Assembly (NCBI GenBank): GCA_023935145.1
Contig: CM043700.1
Location: forward strand, 99,056,400 to 99,120,399
Source of the DNA: Bretschneidera sinensis
Taxonomy: Eukaryota > Streptophyta > Magnoliopsida > Brassicales > Akaniaceae
Length of the DNA stretch: 64,000 nt
Direction: 5' to 3'
Of this stretch, positions 11,655-22,874 are shown piece by piece. The stretch's first letter is position 1. Each line of letters opens with the position of its first letter. A program made the position numbers and the translations under genes. Below the pieces are notes generated by a model. It made no database searches. It was given only the letters and a program-made list of their open reading frames with translations, and was not told the origin of the DNA.

Positions 11655-12301
11655 TTTTTATATATATGGTGAAAATCGTTTGATTTTTTTTAAGCTTGGT
11701 GGGAATCGTTTTTGAAAGCGAAAGAGAAGAGAAAAATAAGAGGGAGCTATACGTTTTAATGTTTTATCCATAGTCGAGTGATTGACTTTCACGTGTGAGT
11801 TAGTTTTTGTTGGTTTCTTTTGTGTTTTTATTTTATTTTAATTTGTTCTAATTTACATCATTGAGTCAAAATATTTTTATAAAACTCTTACATGATATAT
11901 TGGTGCAATTTTCTGCTCCTTCTAAGTTCAACCTTTTTTCTCTCTATTTTCCCCATTGAAACGGAGCCCCTCCGTTCTTTGCATTCAAACAAAAATCTAC
12001 TTTAATATATGAAATCAAATCAGGTATCTCTTCCATTTTGTCATTGAAATCAGCTAGCCACACTTAGAACTTCATGGGCAATTGATCCAAACCGAATTAA
12101 CAGAGTTTTATAAACAAGTTTGAGTTTGTTTACAACGTGTTAAATGCAGGTGAGGGATGCGTGCAGTTGCAGGGACAGAAATTTTACCTTTTACATTGTC
12201 ACATTGGCTGTCATGTAGGAATTTTATAAGGGGATTTTCAACTCAAGGATGTAAATTGGAATAGATTAAAATCTCATGTCTTCTATTGATGAAGTTTTTT
12301 T
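11655..12301. other. Spacer upstream of the TMEM135-like gene
   Basis: This should hold the promoter and 5' UTR of the minus-strand gene starting at 11654. A TATATATA run lies within 15 bases of the ATG and is too close to be its TATA box. No other motif could be assigned with confidence. Confidence 0.4.
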
Positions 12302-12487
12302 AGTTGGCTCAGGTTTAAACTCAATGGTTTAGATTAGTTAAAAACTTCACTGGTAATTTTTAAAATTTTACTAGTAATGTCAATTTTTGGATTCCGCACT
12401 TATATTGCCATTATAAGTGAAGCTTCTTAAAATTATCAATGAAATTTTCAACCAGTCTAAACCATTGGGTTTAAATCCGAGCCAACC
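12302..12487. repeat. Inverted-repeat unit (MITE-like), flanked by 16-bp direct repeats
   Basis: The left arm AGTTGGCTCAGGTTTAAACT pairs with the right arm, which read on the minus strand is GGTTGGCTCGGATTTAAACC. The match extends about 60 bp per arm, through CAATGGTTTAGA. The unit can fold as a hairpin. TCAAGGATGTAAATTG occurs at 12243-12258 and again at 12551-12566, outside the arms, and may mark a larger insertion. Confidence 0.6.
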
Positions 12488-12676
12488 AATAAAATTTGTC
12501 AATTGAGACAAATCAAACCTTTAAAATACAAATAGAACAAACAGTAAACTTCAAGGATGTAAATTGAAATTTACTCTTAAAATATGTATGTTTCAATTAA
12601 GATGTAATATGGCTAAAGTTAGTTTTCTTTTTAAGTGGCAGTTGGCTCGTTTAGTTAGACTTGTGAAAATTTAGTC

Positions 12677-14081
12677 TCATTCCAACACATATTCTTCCAA
12701 CCTCAATGGCTTCTTCCTGGTGCAATTGTTACACTTCGCTCCTTGTGCAGCCAGATCAGCTTCCACCACACTACCCTTTTCCACATCCTCTTGTTGATCT
12801 GTAACATTCCCCCGTTCTGCAGGACGAACCTTGTCCTCAAGGTTCAAGAAAGGGTATTGGAGTTGAATTTCCTAAAGGTCTTCCCAAGTGGTGTCTTCTG
12901 GTGGTAAGCCCTCCCACTAAATAAGGGCTTATTGCACTTGCACCCCATTTCATTTGACAAAACAAGTATTCAAGACCGCGATTGGTTGTAAGGCAAGACA
13001 AATGGACCTACGACTTGGGATAAAGGAACCATTTGAATATCAAGGACAGCTACAAAACGTTTTGAGAGAGAAACATGAAAGACTAGTTATATCTTGGCAT
13101 GAGTAGGCAATTCAAGCTTATAGGCCATAGGATAGATGCGTTACAACACCTTAAAAGGTCCATAAAACCTTTGACTTAATTTAGTCGAGGTGCGCAAAGC
13201 CAATGATTTTTGGAGATATGGTTGTAACTTAAGAAAAACTCAATCATCTTCTTGAAATTGTCTCTCAGTTCAGTGTTGATCTGCTTGTTGTTGCATTTGT
13301 TGTTGGGCACGACGAAGATTGAACTTCAAATGGTAGAGAAGGATATCACACTGATACAAATCATGATTAATAGGATCTAACTTAGATATGCCTCGAAGAT
13401 ATCCTAGAATGGTTGGAGAGGCGTCTGTATAGGGCTTCAAAGGGAGTCATACCAACCGAATTATGATAAACCGTATTATACCCGAACTCTACCCATGGGA
13501 AGAACTTTATCCACTGAGATGGGCTATCACACACTAAACACTTGAGATATGTCTTTAAACAATGATTCAATGCCTCGGTATGACTATCAGTTGAGGATGA
13601 TAGGAATTACTCATGTTCAAACTAGTATCATTAAGATGAAATAATTCCTACCAAAAAGAACAAGTAAAAAGAGGGTCATGATCACTCATAATGGACTTAG
13701 GGATGCCATGGTGTTTACAAATTCCAGTCATGAAGGAAGCTGTAACTTTGGAAACTGTAACAGGAGTGAAAAATAGGCATAAGTGAGCATATTTAGTAAT
13801 TTTATCCACTACTACCATTATGATTAATTTACGCCCAGAACTTGGGAATCTAGTTACAAAGCTTCTAGCCACATCCTCCCAAACTAACTCTGGAAAAGTC
13901 AACTAGGAAGTGGTCTCATGCTTGACCTATTGACAGATAGTGCATTTAGCTACAAAAGTCTTCACATCTTTTCTCAATCCGTTCTAATCAAAATTAAGGG
14001 AGACTAGCCAGAGTATGTAGAAAGCTAGAATGGCACCTAACAGGTGAAGAATGAAATTCGTGACACACTGATTCTTTTTGT
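12677..14081 (-). pseudogene. Ty3/gypsy chromovirus-type pol relic (integrase to chromodomain)
   Basis: Read from 14081 downward the frames give, in order: an H2C2-type zinc finger region with HEFHSSPV and CTICQ; the integrase core starting at LVWEDVARSF with VVVDKITKYAHL and HGIPKSIMSDHDPLF; FPWVEFGYNTVYHNS; then KLSQRFYGPFKVL; and a C-terminal chromodomain-like WEGLPPEDTTWEDL before a stop at 12677-12679. These are hallmarks of plant chromovirus integrases. Stops and frameshifts separate the pieces. Reverse transcriptase and both LTRs are missing. The upstream end is cut exactly where the LTR of element C begins, so C is inferred to have landed beside or in this relic. Confidence 0.85.
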
Positions 14082-14581
14082 TGATGCCGCAAATATACTC
14101 TTGAGCTGGACGTTTTAGATTCCACGGTCTGCACAAAGAAAGAGGGATAAACTAAAAAGTCATCGAAGAAAAGAGGGTGATGCCTCCAAGGACTCTTCGA
14201 TGCCTTTGTCAATGAGAGGTTGTAAGAAAATGGAGGGGGTTGTGGTATTAGTGTTTCAATGTTGAACTTGAATGTGTCTTGAGATCTACATACCTTGGGG
14301 CTAATATAATGGTTCAGAGGACAAGCTGAGCACATGCTCGGGATGGTGCGATCCTTGATATCCCTCTTCTCTGACGAAGGGTCTTGTTGCATGTTCAGGG
14401 ACGGTGCAGTCCCTGAAATCTTGCTTCCATTCTTGCATGTGAGAAGTCTACGAATGATTATGGCTTCATCATCTGCACCGCTATATTCCTGTTGTTGACG
14501 CAGCCAGGTGTCATCCGGTCATTGGAGGGGAGTTATCCACATGTCACCGGGCTATTGGAGAGTGAATTATTCACTACATCA
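14082..14581 (-). repeat. 3' LTR of element C
   Basis: A 500-bp copy of the LTR at 38070-38569. On the minus strand it begins TGATGTAG and ends GGCATCA. Scattered differences from its partner show that C is not a recent insertion. Confidence 0.92.
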
Positions 14582-14598
14582 GAGGCCCCCCCACTTCT
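14582..14598 (-). promoter_or_regulatory. Polypurine tract of element C
   Basis: On the minus strand GAAGTGGGGGGGCCTC lies directly before the 3' LTR, the position where plus-strand DNA synthesis of a retrotransposon is primed. Confidence 0.75.
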
Positions 14599-14680
14599 TT
14601 AATTATATTTATGTGCTTGAGGAAGTATAATAGAGCTTCGTGTCATTGGTTGCATTCTTTAGCTTGTGAAGTCTGGAGCT

Positions 14681-15491
14681 GAGCATATGGACCTCAGTCA
14701 AAATGTTCGGCCTTAGAGGTGTGGGGCCTGAGCATATGAGCAACAGTCGAGATGCTCAGCCCTGGAGACACGAGCCCGAGAATTTAAGCAATAGTTAAAA
14801 TACTCGATCTTGGAGACGTGAGACCGAGCATTTAAGCAGCACTCAAAATGCTCGGCCTTGTAGACGTTGGACCGAGCATTTGAAAAGCAGTAAAAAATGC
14901 TTAGCCTTGGAGACGTGGGATCGAGCATTTGAGAACTAGTCAAAATGTTCAGCCTTGGAGACGTAGGACCGAGCATTTAAGCAGCAGTCAAAATGCTTAG
15001 CCTTGGAGACGTGGGATCGAGTAATTCAGCAGTAGTCAAAATACTCGCCCATGGAGACATTGACCAAGCATTTGAACAACAGTTAAAATGCTCGGCCTTG
15101 TAGATGTGGGACCGAGCATTTGAGCAGAAGTAAAAAATGCTCGGCCTTGGAGACGTGGGACCAAGCATTTGAGCAGCGGGTAAAATGCTCGGCCTTAAAG
15201 ATATGGGACTGAGCATTTGAGCAGTAGTCAAAATGCTCGGCCTTGGAGACGTGGGACCAAGCATTTTAGCAATAGTCAAAATGCTCGGCCATAGAGATGT
15301 GGGACTGAGCATTTAAGCAATAGTCAAAATGCTCGGCCTTGGAGACATGGGCTCGACTATTTGAGCAGTAGTCAAAATACTTTGCCTTAGAGATATAGGC
15401 TCGAGCATTTAAGCAGTAGTTAAAATGCTTGGCCTTGGAGACGTAAGACCGAGCATTTGAGCAGTAGTCAAAATGCTCAACCTTGGAGATC
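14681..15491. repeat. 48-bp minisatellite, 17 copies, in element C
   Basis: Units start at 14681, 14730, 14778, 14826, 14874, 14923, 14971, 15019, 15066, 15114, 15163, 15211, 15259, 15307, 15355, 15403 and 15451. Each is close to GAGCATTTGAGCAGTAGTCA followed by AAATGCTCGGCCTTGGAGAC and GTGGGACC. Spacing is 47-49 bp, mostly exactly 48. Because 48 is divisible by three, the minus strand reads as a 16-residue peptide repeat (SPRPSILTTAQMLGPT type) over long open frames, though stops occur. Amplified tandem repeats at this position are typical of Tat/Retand elements. The inner AAATGCTCGG and CCGAGCATTT can pair within each unit. Confidence 0.95.
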
Positions 15492-15534
15492 TTCGACGAA
15501 GGGTGGACCTGCATAGTTTCTTGGGCTCGCAGAA

Positions 15535-15690
15535 GATTTTTTCCATTGGGCCCATAGAAGACTTCTCGCTTTGGGACCATAAAATGATCTTTGGCTTTGA
15601 GCCAATGGAAGGCCTTTTCGCTTTAGGCCCATGGAAGGTTCTTTTGCTTTAGGCCCATAGAAGGCCTTTTGCTTTGGGCCTATAGCAGGA
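15535..15690. repeat. Second short tandem repeat (about 28-30 bp, 5 degenerate copies)
   Basis: The motif GCTTTGGGCCCATAGAAGG recurs with variants up to about 15690, right after the 48-bp array and before the promoter-like region of the antisense frame. It has no known function. Confidence 0.75.
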
Positions 15691-15988
15691 TTTTTCAAGA
15701 TCCTCTATGGAGACATTTAATACTAGAGCGTTGGGCCATTCTAGGACATTAAATATTGGGTCATTAAATGTTAGAGCGTGTGCTGTCGTTTTGAGGAGTG
15801 TAATGGCAACGCACGCCCTTGATGGTACAACTTCTGCAACTTTGGGGAGTGTAACAGAGCCTTGGTTATGCCAAATGTCATGTCTTTACAGTTGAGGAAG
15901 CCTTGGGGAATGTAATGACACCTCAGTTATACTAAACATCGTGTCTTTACAACTAGAGAATTTTCCTCGTTAATTACGTTCGAGCTTC

Positions 15989-15996
15989 TATATAAG
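15989..15996 (+). promoter_or_regulatory. TATA box for the antisense ORF of element C
   Basis: TATATAAG precedes a pyrimidine-rich TCTTCTCTCATTTTTTTC region at a spacing typical of a plant transcription start. The leader that follows contains a degenerate repeat of TTGAGAGCCCTCAGAGT type (16045-16150). The coding frame begins about 280 bases downstream. Confidence 0.55.
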
Positions 15997-16273
15997 ATAA
16001 GAGTCTTCTCTCATTTTTTTCATTTCACTTCTTTTGCATTCAGAGAGAAATTTTGAGTGCCCTCAGAGTCAACTAGAGATTGAGAGCCCTTAGATTTAGC
16101 TAGATATTGAGAGCCCTCGGAGTCTGTTAGAGTTTTGAGAGCTTTTTTCTTGGGGAAGATCGAGGTGTGAGCAAAGAGGGATCAGCCTTTGGGTTTGAAG
16201 TGCTCGGATTTACCGCAGGGATCTACCTTTGGTTAGTTTTCCTGTCCCACTTGTTATACTGTCTTCAATAGAT

Positions 16274-18194
16274 AGGTATCGTGATAGGCCTAGTAGTGGT
16301 AGTGGTAGTGAGGATAGTGAGGCCTTGTCTAGGAACTAAAAAAGGCAATAGATCTGAGTCGAACCTCTAGTGAGGGTGAATCCTCAAGGAGTGGCAACAC
16401 TTGGGATGGGCTATTGGCAATGGTTCCCTATGGGGCTGGAGAAGAGGAGGAAGAGAAAGAGGATTTTTCTTCCAATGATGAGGTAGATAATGTCTTGGCT
16501 GAGCTGAGAGGGGACATGAAGGTGGAGGAGAGGGTGCAATGGTCATTCGCGGCAAATTCTATGCCCAATTCTGGGGAGAGGGCTTGTGATGTCCTCTCGA
16601 TCCGAGCACCTTACGAGATATGTGTTTATGAATACATAAAGGTCAGGCTCATACCATTCCACCCTTTTCCTCTACTTAATGCTGAGGTTCTTTGATATAG
16701 CACTGCGCCAACTGGTGCCCAACTCAGTGCGTCTGATCATGGTGTTCATCTGTGTTTTCTTTGATGTAAAGGGGTTGATGAATATCAACGGGTGGGTCAT
16801 GATCAGTTCCAGAGCTAGGAAGGGGCTGCTGAAGAAGAAACCTTCATTCATCAAGCAGTGGAAGAAGAACTTCTTCTACATCTAAAGCGAGAAAAGCTTT
16901 AGGTTCCACTGTCTTGGAGCTTGGACCGTGTGGGGAAGTGCTAGAAGCTGAACCTCATTCACCGTGAGTAGGAGACACTAAAGGCTATAGTGGTCGTGCC
17001 CATTAACATGAGTGTTCTATATGACAACGAGGAGCTAGCGAAGCACGACCACTGCCCTCACTATTATGAGAGGACCTTAAAGAGTGGTATATATATAGGC
17101 TTTATGCTTTCATAACTTTGTGCTCTCTTTATTTTTATTATCATTGTTTCCAATCACTTATACTTGTATTTTTTGCTGAGCAGAGATGAAAGCCAGGGCC
17201 AAAGCCAAGAAGAAGGTGAAGAAGATGGCCTAGGAGAGGAAGAAGGTTGTTCAAGCTAAGAAGCAGCCTGCATAGGCCCAAGGCTCAAGGAAGTGGTCGC
17301 TGGCTCCCTCTCTTATTCCCATTGATGTGGAGACTTCAAGTTCTTCTAGGGTCTCATCCGAGCCAAGAGATATCTCTGTCGTTCCTCAGCCAGAGCAAAC
17401 GCGACCTACATCCTTATTCTAGGGGGCTCCCTCTAAGGTCGGGGTCTTTATGCCCAATTAGGGCATAAAGACAGATGACTCGGTCTTCACTCACCTTAGG
17501 GTCTCTTGGGAGCACCTTGTCATGGGGATCCCGTCGTGTGACATGATCGAGCTCTCGAGGAAGCTGATCAAGGGCCTCTTCTCTGTGGCAGAGGTCTTGG
17601 CCTCTTTAGTGTTTGTTTCTACGTTGATCCTTTTTTTGTGAGCTTTTCCTGTTTCTTGGTAGCTTACCCTTTTGCACTTTTTCTCAGTCGAGCGTGGTGC
17701 AGGGGACACTAGAAGCTGACCCAGTGCCAACGAAAGTTGGATGATAGCTACAGGCTCATCCAACAGCTGCAAAGGTCCTTTGAGGGAGCTCGGCTAAGCC
17801 AGGAGGGTGCTGACCTGGCTAGGGCTGAGGCTGTGGATAAGAAGGAGGTCATGCACAGAGAGAGGGATGTTGCCATGACCTCTGAGCAAAAGCTTAGGGA
17901 GAAGATGGAGGAGGCCATGAGGAAGGCTGTGGAGGAGGCTCTGGCCGATTTCAAGAACTCTACCTCCTATAGAGATGTTGTGGAGGAGTAGGCCATGCTT
18001 TAGTTTTTTTAGGGTTTCTTTTAAGCCAAGAGAAGGTCGAGTCTCTCTACCCTCACGTTGACTTCTCGGCTCTCGAGCTCGACGCCTCGGGGGAAGAGGA
18101 GGGGGCCATGGCTGGCAAGTCTGACTGCGATGAGGAGGCCCAACTGAGTAGCGCCGCGATAGAGGCTGAGTTTGATGGGGATGTTGACCCCTGA
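16274..18194 (+). pseudogene. Antisense ORF of element C (Tat-type aORF, 'putative gypsy type transposon' domain)
   Basis: On the strand opposite to gag-pol lies a spliced-looking frame. The N-terminus (16274-16680) is acidic, with GSGSEDSEALS and GAGEEEEEKEDFSSNDE. A central globular block follows, with PFHPFPLL, LRFFDIALRQLVPNSVR and the hydrophobic IMVFICVFF. It resembles the Pfam family of putative gypsy-type transposon proteins (Transposase_28). A likely intron runs 17087-17183 (GT to CAG). The C-terminal half (17737-17990) is a charged coiled-coil (KLREKMEEAMRKAVEEAL), ending with an acidic tail with YPHVDFSALELDASGEEE and a stop at 18192-18194. The presumed start reads ATA instead of ATG at 16274, and several frameshifts and stops interrupt it, so it is now a relic. 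The role of such proteins is unknown. Confidence 0.72.
17087..17183 (+). other. Probable intron in the antisense ORF
   Basis: GTATATATA opens a 97-base T-rich segment ending in TTTTTTGCTGAGCAG. The coding-like composition and Lys-rich translation resume directly after the CAG. Splicing is inferred from sequence only. Confidence 0.55.
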
Positions 18195-18270
18195 GGACTT
18201 GTAGTTTTTTCTTTTCTTTTTTGTTGACCAAGGTCAATAGTGCCTCATTTTCCTTATAATCATATTACTT

Positions 18271-18276
18271 AATAAA
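18271..18276 (+). terminator. AATAAA polyadenylation signal downstream of the antisense ORF
   Basis: AATAAA lies 77 bases after the stop codon of the antisense frame, in a T-rich context typical of plant 3' ends. It completes a TATA-ORF-AATAAA unit on the strand opposite to gag-pol. Confidence 0.5.
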
Positions 18277-18645
18277 ATTTTTAGTTTTCTTCACATTGTC
18301 ACCTTTTACGAACTTAATGCTTTTTATTCTTATTTGTAAGAGAGGCTGAGAAAAGGTAACGAGAGTTCTTTCATTGACAACCGAGGTGTTCACAAGTTAC
18401 AATTATGTGAAGCACGAAAATTAAGGGGCGCCCACTACTGGTAAAATTTGCGAAGGTTTTTCGCGTTCCAAGTCCAACCTCAAAAGTACCAGCTCGGGAA
18501 ACTCTTTTGATGCAATACGGGCTCTCCTAGTTTGGGATGAGCTTCCCCATTTCTTGAGGACGAGACACTTCATTTTTCATAAAACGAAATAACGTAGTTT
18601 AAAGCTTCTCTCTCGGATCCGAGAGTTGTAGTACCTAGCCATTCT

Positions 18646-19420
18646 CTACTGATAGGCGGCTAATTTAATCTGACCTTTATCTCGAGCTTCATCAATAAGA
18701 TCAGCGTTCATCCACAAGTCTTCTTCGTTGTTAGTTCGCTCGAAGTTTTGTACTCGTAACGAGGGCACCCTAATTTCTAAGGGGATGACTGCTTCGGAGC
18801 CGTATGCCATGAAGAAAGGAGTCTCTCCTGTGAGCGTCCGAGTGGTGGTTCGATAGGCCCATAGTACCTTCGGGAGGTGGTTGATCCATTGCTTTTCAGC
18901 TTCATCTAGTCTTTTCTTGATGCCTTGCAGAATTATCCTGTTGGTCACCACAGCTTGCCCATTAGCTTGTAGATACCCTACGAAAGAGAATCGATGCTCG
19001 ATCTAAATCTCTTCGTAGAATGCCTTAAACTAGGCGCTGTCAAACTGGTTGTCGTTGTTAGTGACCAATATTCGGGGTATGCCGAATCAACACACTATGG
19101 ACTTCTAGACAAAACTTCTAACTTAATGATTCGTTATACTGGCAACAGTTCTACCCACTTGGTGAAGTAATCTATTGCTACGATAAGATGTTTTCTCTGG
19201 CTAGGAGACCCAGTGAAAGGACCAAGGAGTTCCATCCCCCATATGGAAAAAGGAAGTGAACTCGTGATCGAGGTAAGAGGGTTCGCCGACCTGTAGGGCA
19301 TATGGGAGTATTGTTGACAGCTTCTACACTTCTTAACTAACTCTGTAATATCTTTTTGCATTTTGGGCTAGTAGTATCCTTGACGGAGCACTTTAAAGGC
19401 TAAAGCGCAACTTCCCAAGT
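18646..19420 (-). pseudogene. Element C integrase
   Basis: The minus strand reads a zinc-binding region (LVKKCRSCQQYSH), the core (IWGMELLGPF, VAIDYFTKWVELLPV, FGIPRILV) and the Tat-typical PKVLWAYRTTTRTLTGETPF followed by YGSEAVIPLEI. Integrase inserts retrotransposon DNA into the chromosome through an Asp-Asp-Glu triad. All three positions are altered here: E in place of D before LLGPF, TNND in place of SDNG, and QAVV in place of QAEV. Stops also occur near 19040 and 19012. The domain is therefore inactive. Confidence 0.85.
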
Positions 19421-19879
19421 GATTTCCACATACCCCTTCGTGAACCTCCCAAAGAGCGTAATTAGCCTCGGTGGGCCCGAGACACATCAAATAAGGTGTC
19501 ATAAGAACTCTTTTGTATAACTGTTCATCTATGATTGTGTATCGAGAAATGCAAGAGACAACTTTATTAGCTTTATTTTTCTACTCATGAAGTTAACCAT
19601 AACGTAAATACTGGAAGATCGGGTCTGCCCAGGTTTTTACTTCAGTTACTGACAACACAGGTACTTCATCGATGCTTGGGGCGATAACAGTCTCGAGGTA
19701 GACGGCTTGGGTTGGTTCAGCCTAGCGAGAGGAGGTGAGTCATGCTGGAGCTTTAGCTTTCGAGTTCTCTGCCAGAGGAACTTGAGTTATCCAGAACACT
19801 TTGAATCAAATGATGAGTTCTCTGGCCTTCTTAAGTTATCAAGCAATCTTCTCCCCTCGAGCCTCGAACTCACCATTCA

Positions 19880-20170
19880 TCTTATTTACCACTAGTTAAG
19901 AGTCGTTGTACATATCCAGGGATTCAGTAGCCATCGCTTTTGCTAACTTCATTCCAGCGAATAATGCCACATATTCTGCATCATTATTGGAAGTTCTAAA
20001 CCTGAACCTTAAGGTGTATTCAATGACGAATCCATCTAGACTGCAAAGGATGAGCCCTGCCCCACTTCTGGTGCTGTTAGAGGAGCCGTCAACATGAATG
20101 ATCCACTGCAGAATTTGCTCGGCTATTTTCGATTCCGGTGTTTTTTTCGGACCTTCCTAGAGTGTTGTCT
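19880..20170 (-). pseudogene. Element C second RNase H-like domain
   Basis: Frames give HVDGSSNSTRSGAGLIL and RFRTSNNDAEY with ALFAGMKLAKAM. This is the pattern of the additional RNase H that Tat-lineage elements carry between RT-RNase H and integrase. RNase H removes the RNA strand during reverse transcription. A stop lies in the following NDS-LVVNKMNGEF stretch. Confidence 0.75.
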
Positions 20171-21602
20171 TCACAATGAAGTCTGCGAGGGCCTGAGCCT
20201 TTATGATCTTTCGAGGATTTTTCCGAATTTCAAATTCCCTGAGCTCTATGGACCATTTAACCATCATTCCTGAGACATTCGGCTTATGAAGCACTTGTTT
20301 TAGTGGTTGATCTGTTAAAAGGGTGGTATTGTGTGTTTGGAAATACGGTTGAAGTTTTCACACTATGATTAGGAAGGTGTATGCCATCTCTTTTGTCGGG
20401 AGGTATCATACTTCTGCATCATGGAGTATTTTGCTAACATGGTATATGGGTTTCTGGACACCCGTATCTTCCCAAATCCGAACGGAGGCTACTACTTCCT
20501 ACCCGGCCGAAAGACACATGAAGAGCACTTCTCCTATGACAGGTTTGGTCAAAAGTGAGGGAGAACTTAGATACTACTTCAGCTCCCCAAAGGCTTTTTG
20601 ACAGTCTTCAATCTAAGAAAAGTCTTTTGTCTTCCTGATGGCTCTGAAGAAGGGGATGTATTTCTCTGCAGATTTTGACATGAAATGACTGAGTGCCGCT
20701 ACACGCCCTGTCAACCTTTGTGCTCCCTTTATTGTCTGAGTGGGGGTCATACTGAGGATAGCCTTGATCTTCTTTAGGTTAGTTTCTATTCCTCTTTGGG
20801 TGACCATAAATCGATGAACTTCCCTCTAATGACTCCGAAAGTGCACTTTACGGGGCTTAGCTTCATCTGGTGATGCCGAAGCACCTCGAATGCCTCCTCT
20901 AAGTTAAAGTTATGGTATTTGGCTCTGATGCTCATGACAAATATGTCGTCCACATAAACTTTTATACTTCTTCTGATCTGCCCACAAAAGATCTTGTTCA
21001 CCAACCTCTGATGGGTTGCCTTGGCCTTTTTTTGTCTGAAAGGCATTAGTTTGTAACAATACAACCCTTGGTCCATGACGAAGGCTATTTTATTCCTTTT
21101 CAGGCTCGAGCATGAGGATCTGGTTATAGCCAGTATAGGCATCCATGAAAGTTAAAAGCTCATGCCCTGAGGTGGCGTCAACCATCTAATCGATCTGCGG
21201 TAGAGGAAAGTTATCTTTTGGACAGGCCTTGTTCAGGTCTCTGAAGTTAATGCAAATTCGTCACTTGTAGTTGGGCTTTCTGACCATCACTATATTGGAT
21301 ACCCAATCGGGATAGTTCATCCTGGATAAAGTCAGCTGTGAGTAGGTTATCAACTTCGGTTTTGATGGCGGCTTACCACTCGAGGGCGAATAACTTCTTC
21401 TTCTCAACAACCGGCTTGTGGCTCGGGTCTATGTTTAACTGATGCACAATGAATTCGGGGCTAATCGTGGGAATATCCAAGGCTAACCACGCAAACAAGT
21501 CTTGATTCCTCTAAAAAAGATAGATGAGGGATTTTTTGAGATCCTCGGGGAGACCAGAGCCAATTTGGATTGTTATGGAGGTGTCTTCATCAAGTGGGAT
21601 AG
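20171..21602 (-). pseudogene. Element C reverse transcriptase and first RNase H
   Basis: Visible RT motifs include MDAYTGYNQI, FVMDQGLYCYKLMPF and the catalytic YVDDIFV box, followed by KLSPVKCTFGV and LTGRVAALSHFMSKS of the thumb/connection. RT copies genomic RNA into DNA. The active-site YVDD is intact, but stops and frame changes break the ORF (for example near 21130 and 20800). Upstream, the reading frame is cut by element A at 21603 and resumes at 28806 with the protease. Confidence 0.85.
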
Positions 21603-22874
21603 TGTTGGGATGATTATCTACTTAAATAAATATGCAAATAACCATACTAGTTTTACTTGCAAGTGCACAAGATCAATGGTAGCACAGTGTACAAGTGCGA
21701 GATCATTTCCACAGGGATTGGTGAATTTCGTTTTAGAATTAGTTTCTTCAAAGTAAAAAGAGAAATAGCTGTTGATTGTGAGTGAATAATAATAATGAGA
21801 ATATAGGACTACGATATCCACCACTAATTATACTTTCCCTCTAAGTAAGGTGCCAATGCTCTAGCCTTATCATGAATATTTAATGGTTGCCAACCTAAGG
21901 GCTTGGCCCACACCTTAGGCTATTGATCTCCCTATGCAACGAGTTAGGCATGGTGTATACTCTAACTCTTTTCTCTCTTAAGGGATTCAGCATGGGTGTA
22001 TACTGATTTGTTCCTTAAGAGAGCATGAGGGCTGTGGAGATCGACAACTACACGGGACCTAGGGCTTGGTCCGCTCCCGGTTTTCCATGTTGATTAACCC
22101 AAGAATCCGATGTGGATATCTCTTGTTACTAATGTCAAACCCAGGACTCGGTCATCCAAATTGATTCTACTAACTTATCCATACCACATGCATACGTTGA
22201 TCAGGCACACACATATGATGAATTTAAATACAAACAGGTATTAATCAAGTTAAACATTCTAACAAGGCTATAGCAAAGGTAATCAATGAATAAATATGTG
22301 GAAAAGCATAACTAGGGCTTCAATCGAGCCCTATAAGAGTTTAGTTACACATGCTAGTTCAACTAAACATTCTAGACATAATGAAATAAAACTGAAGAAG
22401 ACTCGGGAGACGAGTCGTCAATTCCTCTCCTAAGCTTGCAATTTCAAGTCTAAAACAAAAGGTTTGGTTTATGTGTTTCACAGGGCTATTTATAGGGTCC
22501 TCAGGGTGTCCCGAAACCCTAATTTTCTATTTGAAATTCGGAGACTTCTTTCCATATCTGGCTTTGCCACCTCTGGAGTGTTTGCACTTGATCGTATACA
22601 AGATGCGCTCGAGCGCATATGTGCGCGCGAGCCTTCTTCAAGTGCACTCATGTGCCTATGCACTCGATCTCAAAGAAGGTGTGCTCGATCGCACTTTGCT
22701 GGATGGCAGAACTTGACTTTTACTCCTAAAAGCTCCAAAATATCACCTTTTTGTCTAAGTCCTGTGAAAAACATATAAAACACAAAATGAAGTAGAATCT
22801 ATTGAAATAAATAAATAAAAAGTCTAACAAGCGTAAATTAAGGGGCTTAAATATGACTATTTAAGCACTTATCA
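21603..22874 (-). repeat. 3' LTR of element A
   Basis: 1272 bp and collinear with 27529-28800. The pair is nearly identical by eye, with scattered substitutions. A cluster of GTGCGCTCGA-type motifs lies at about 22604-22700. Confidence 0.95.

Noticed and set aside
11655..11680. TATA box for the TMEM135-like gene
   Set aside because: The TATATATA run is within 15 bases of the ATG, leaving no room for a transcription start and leader.
14681..15491. CRISPR-like regular array
   Set aside because: The whole 48-bp unit repeats, with no repeat/spacer alternation, and the context is a plant retrotransposon.
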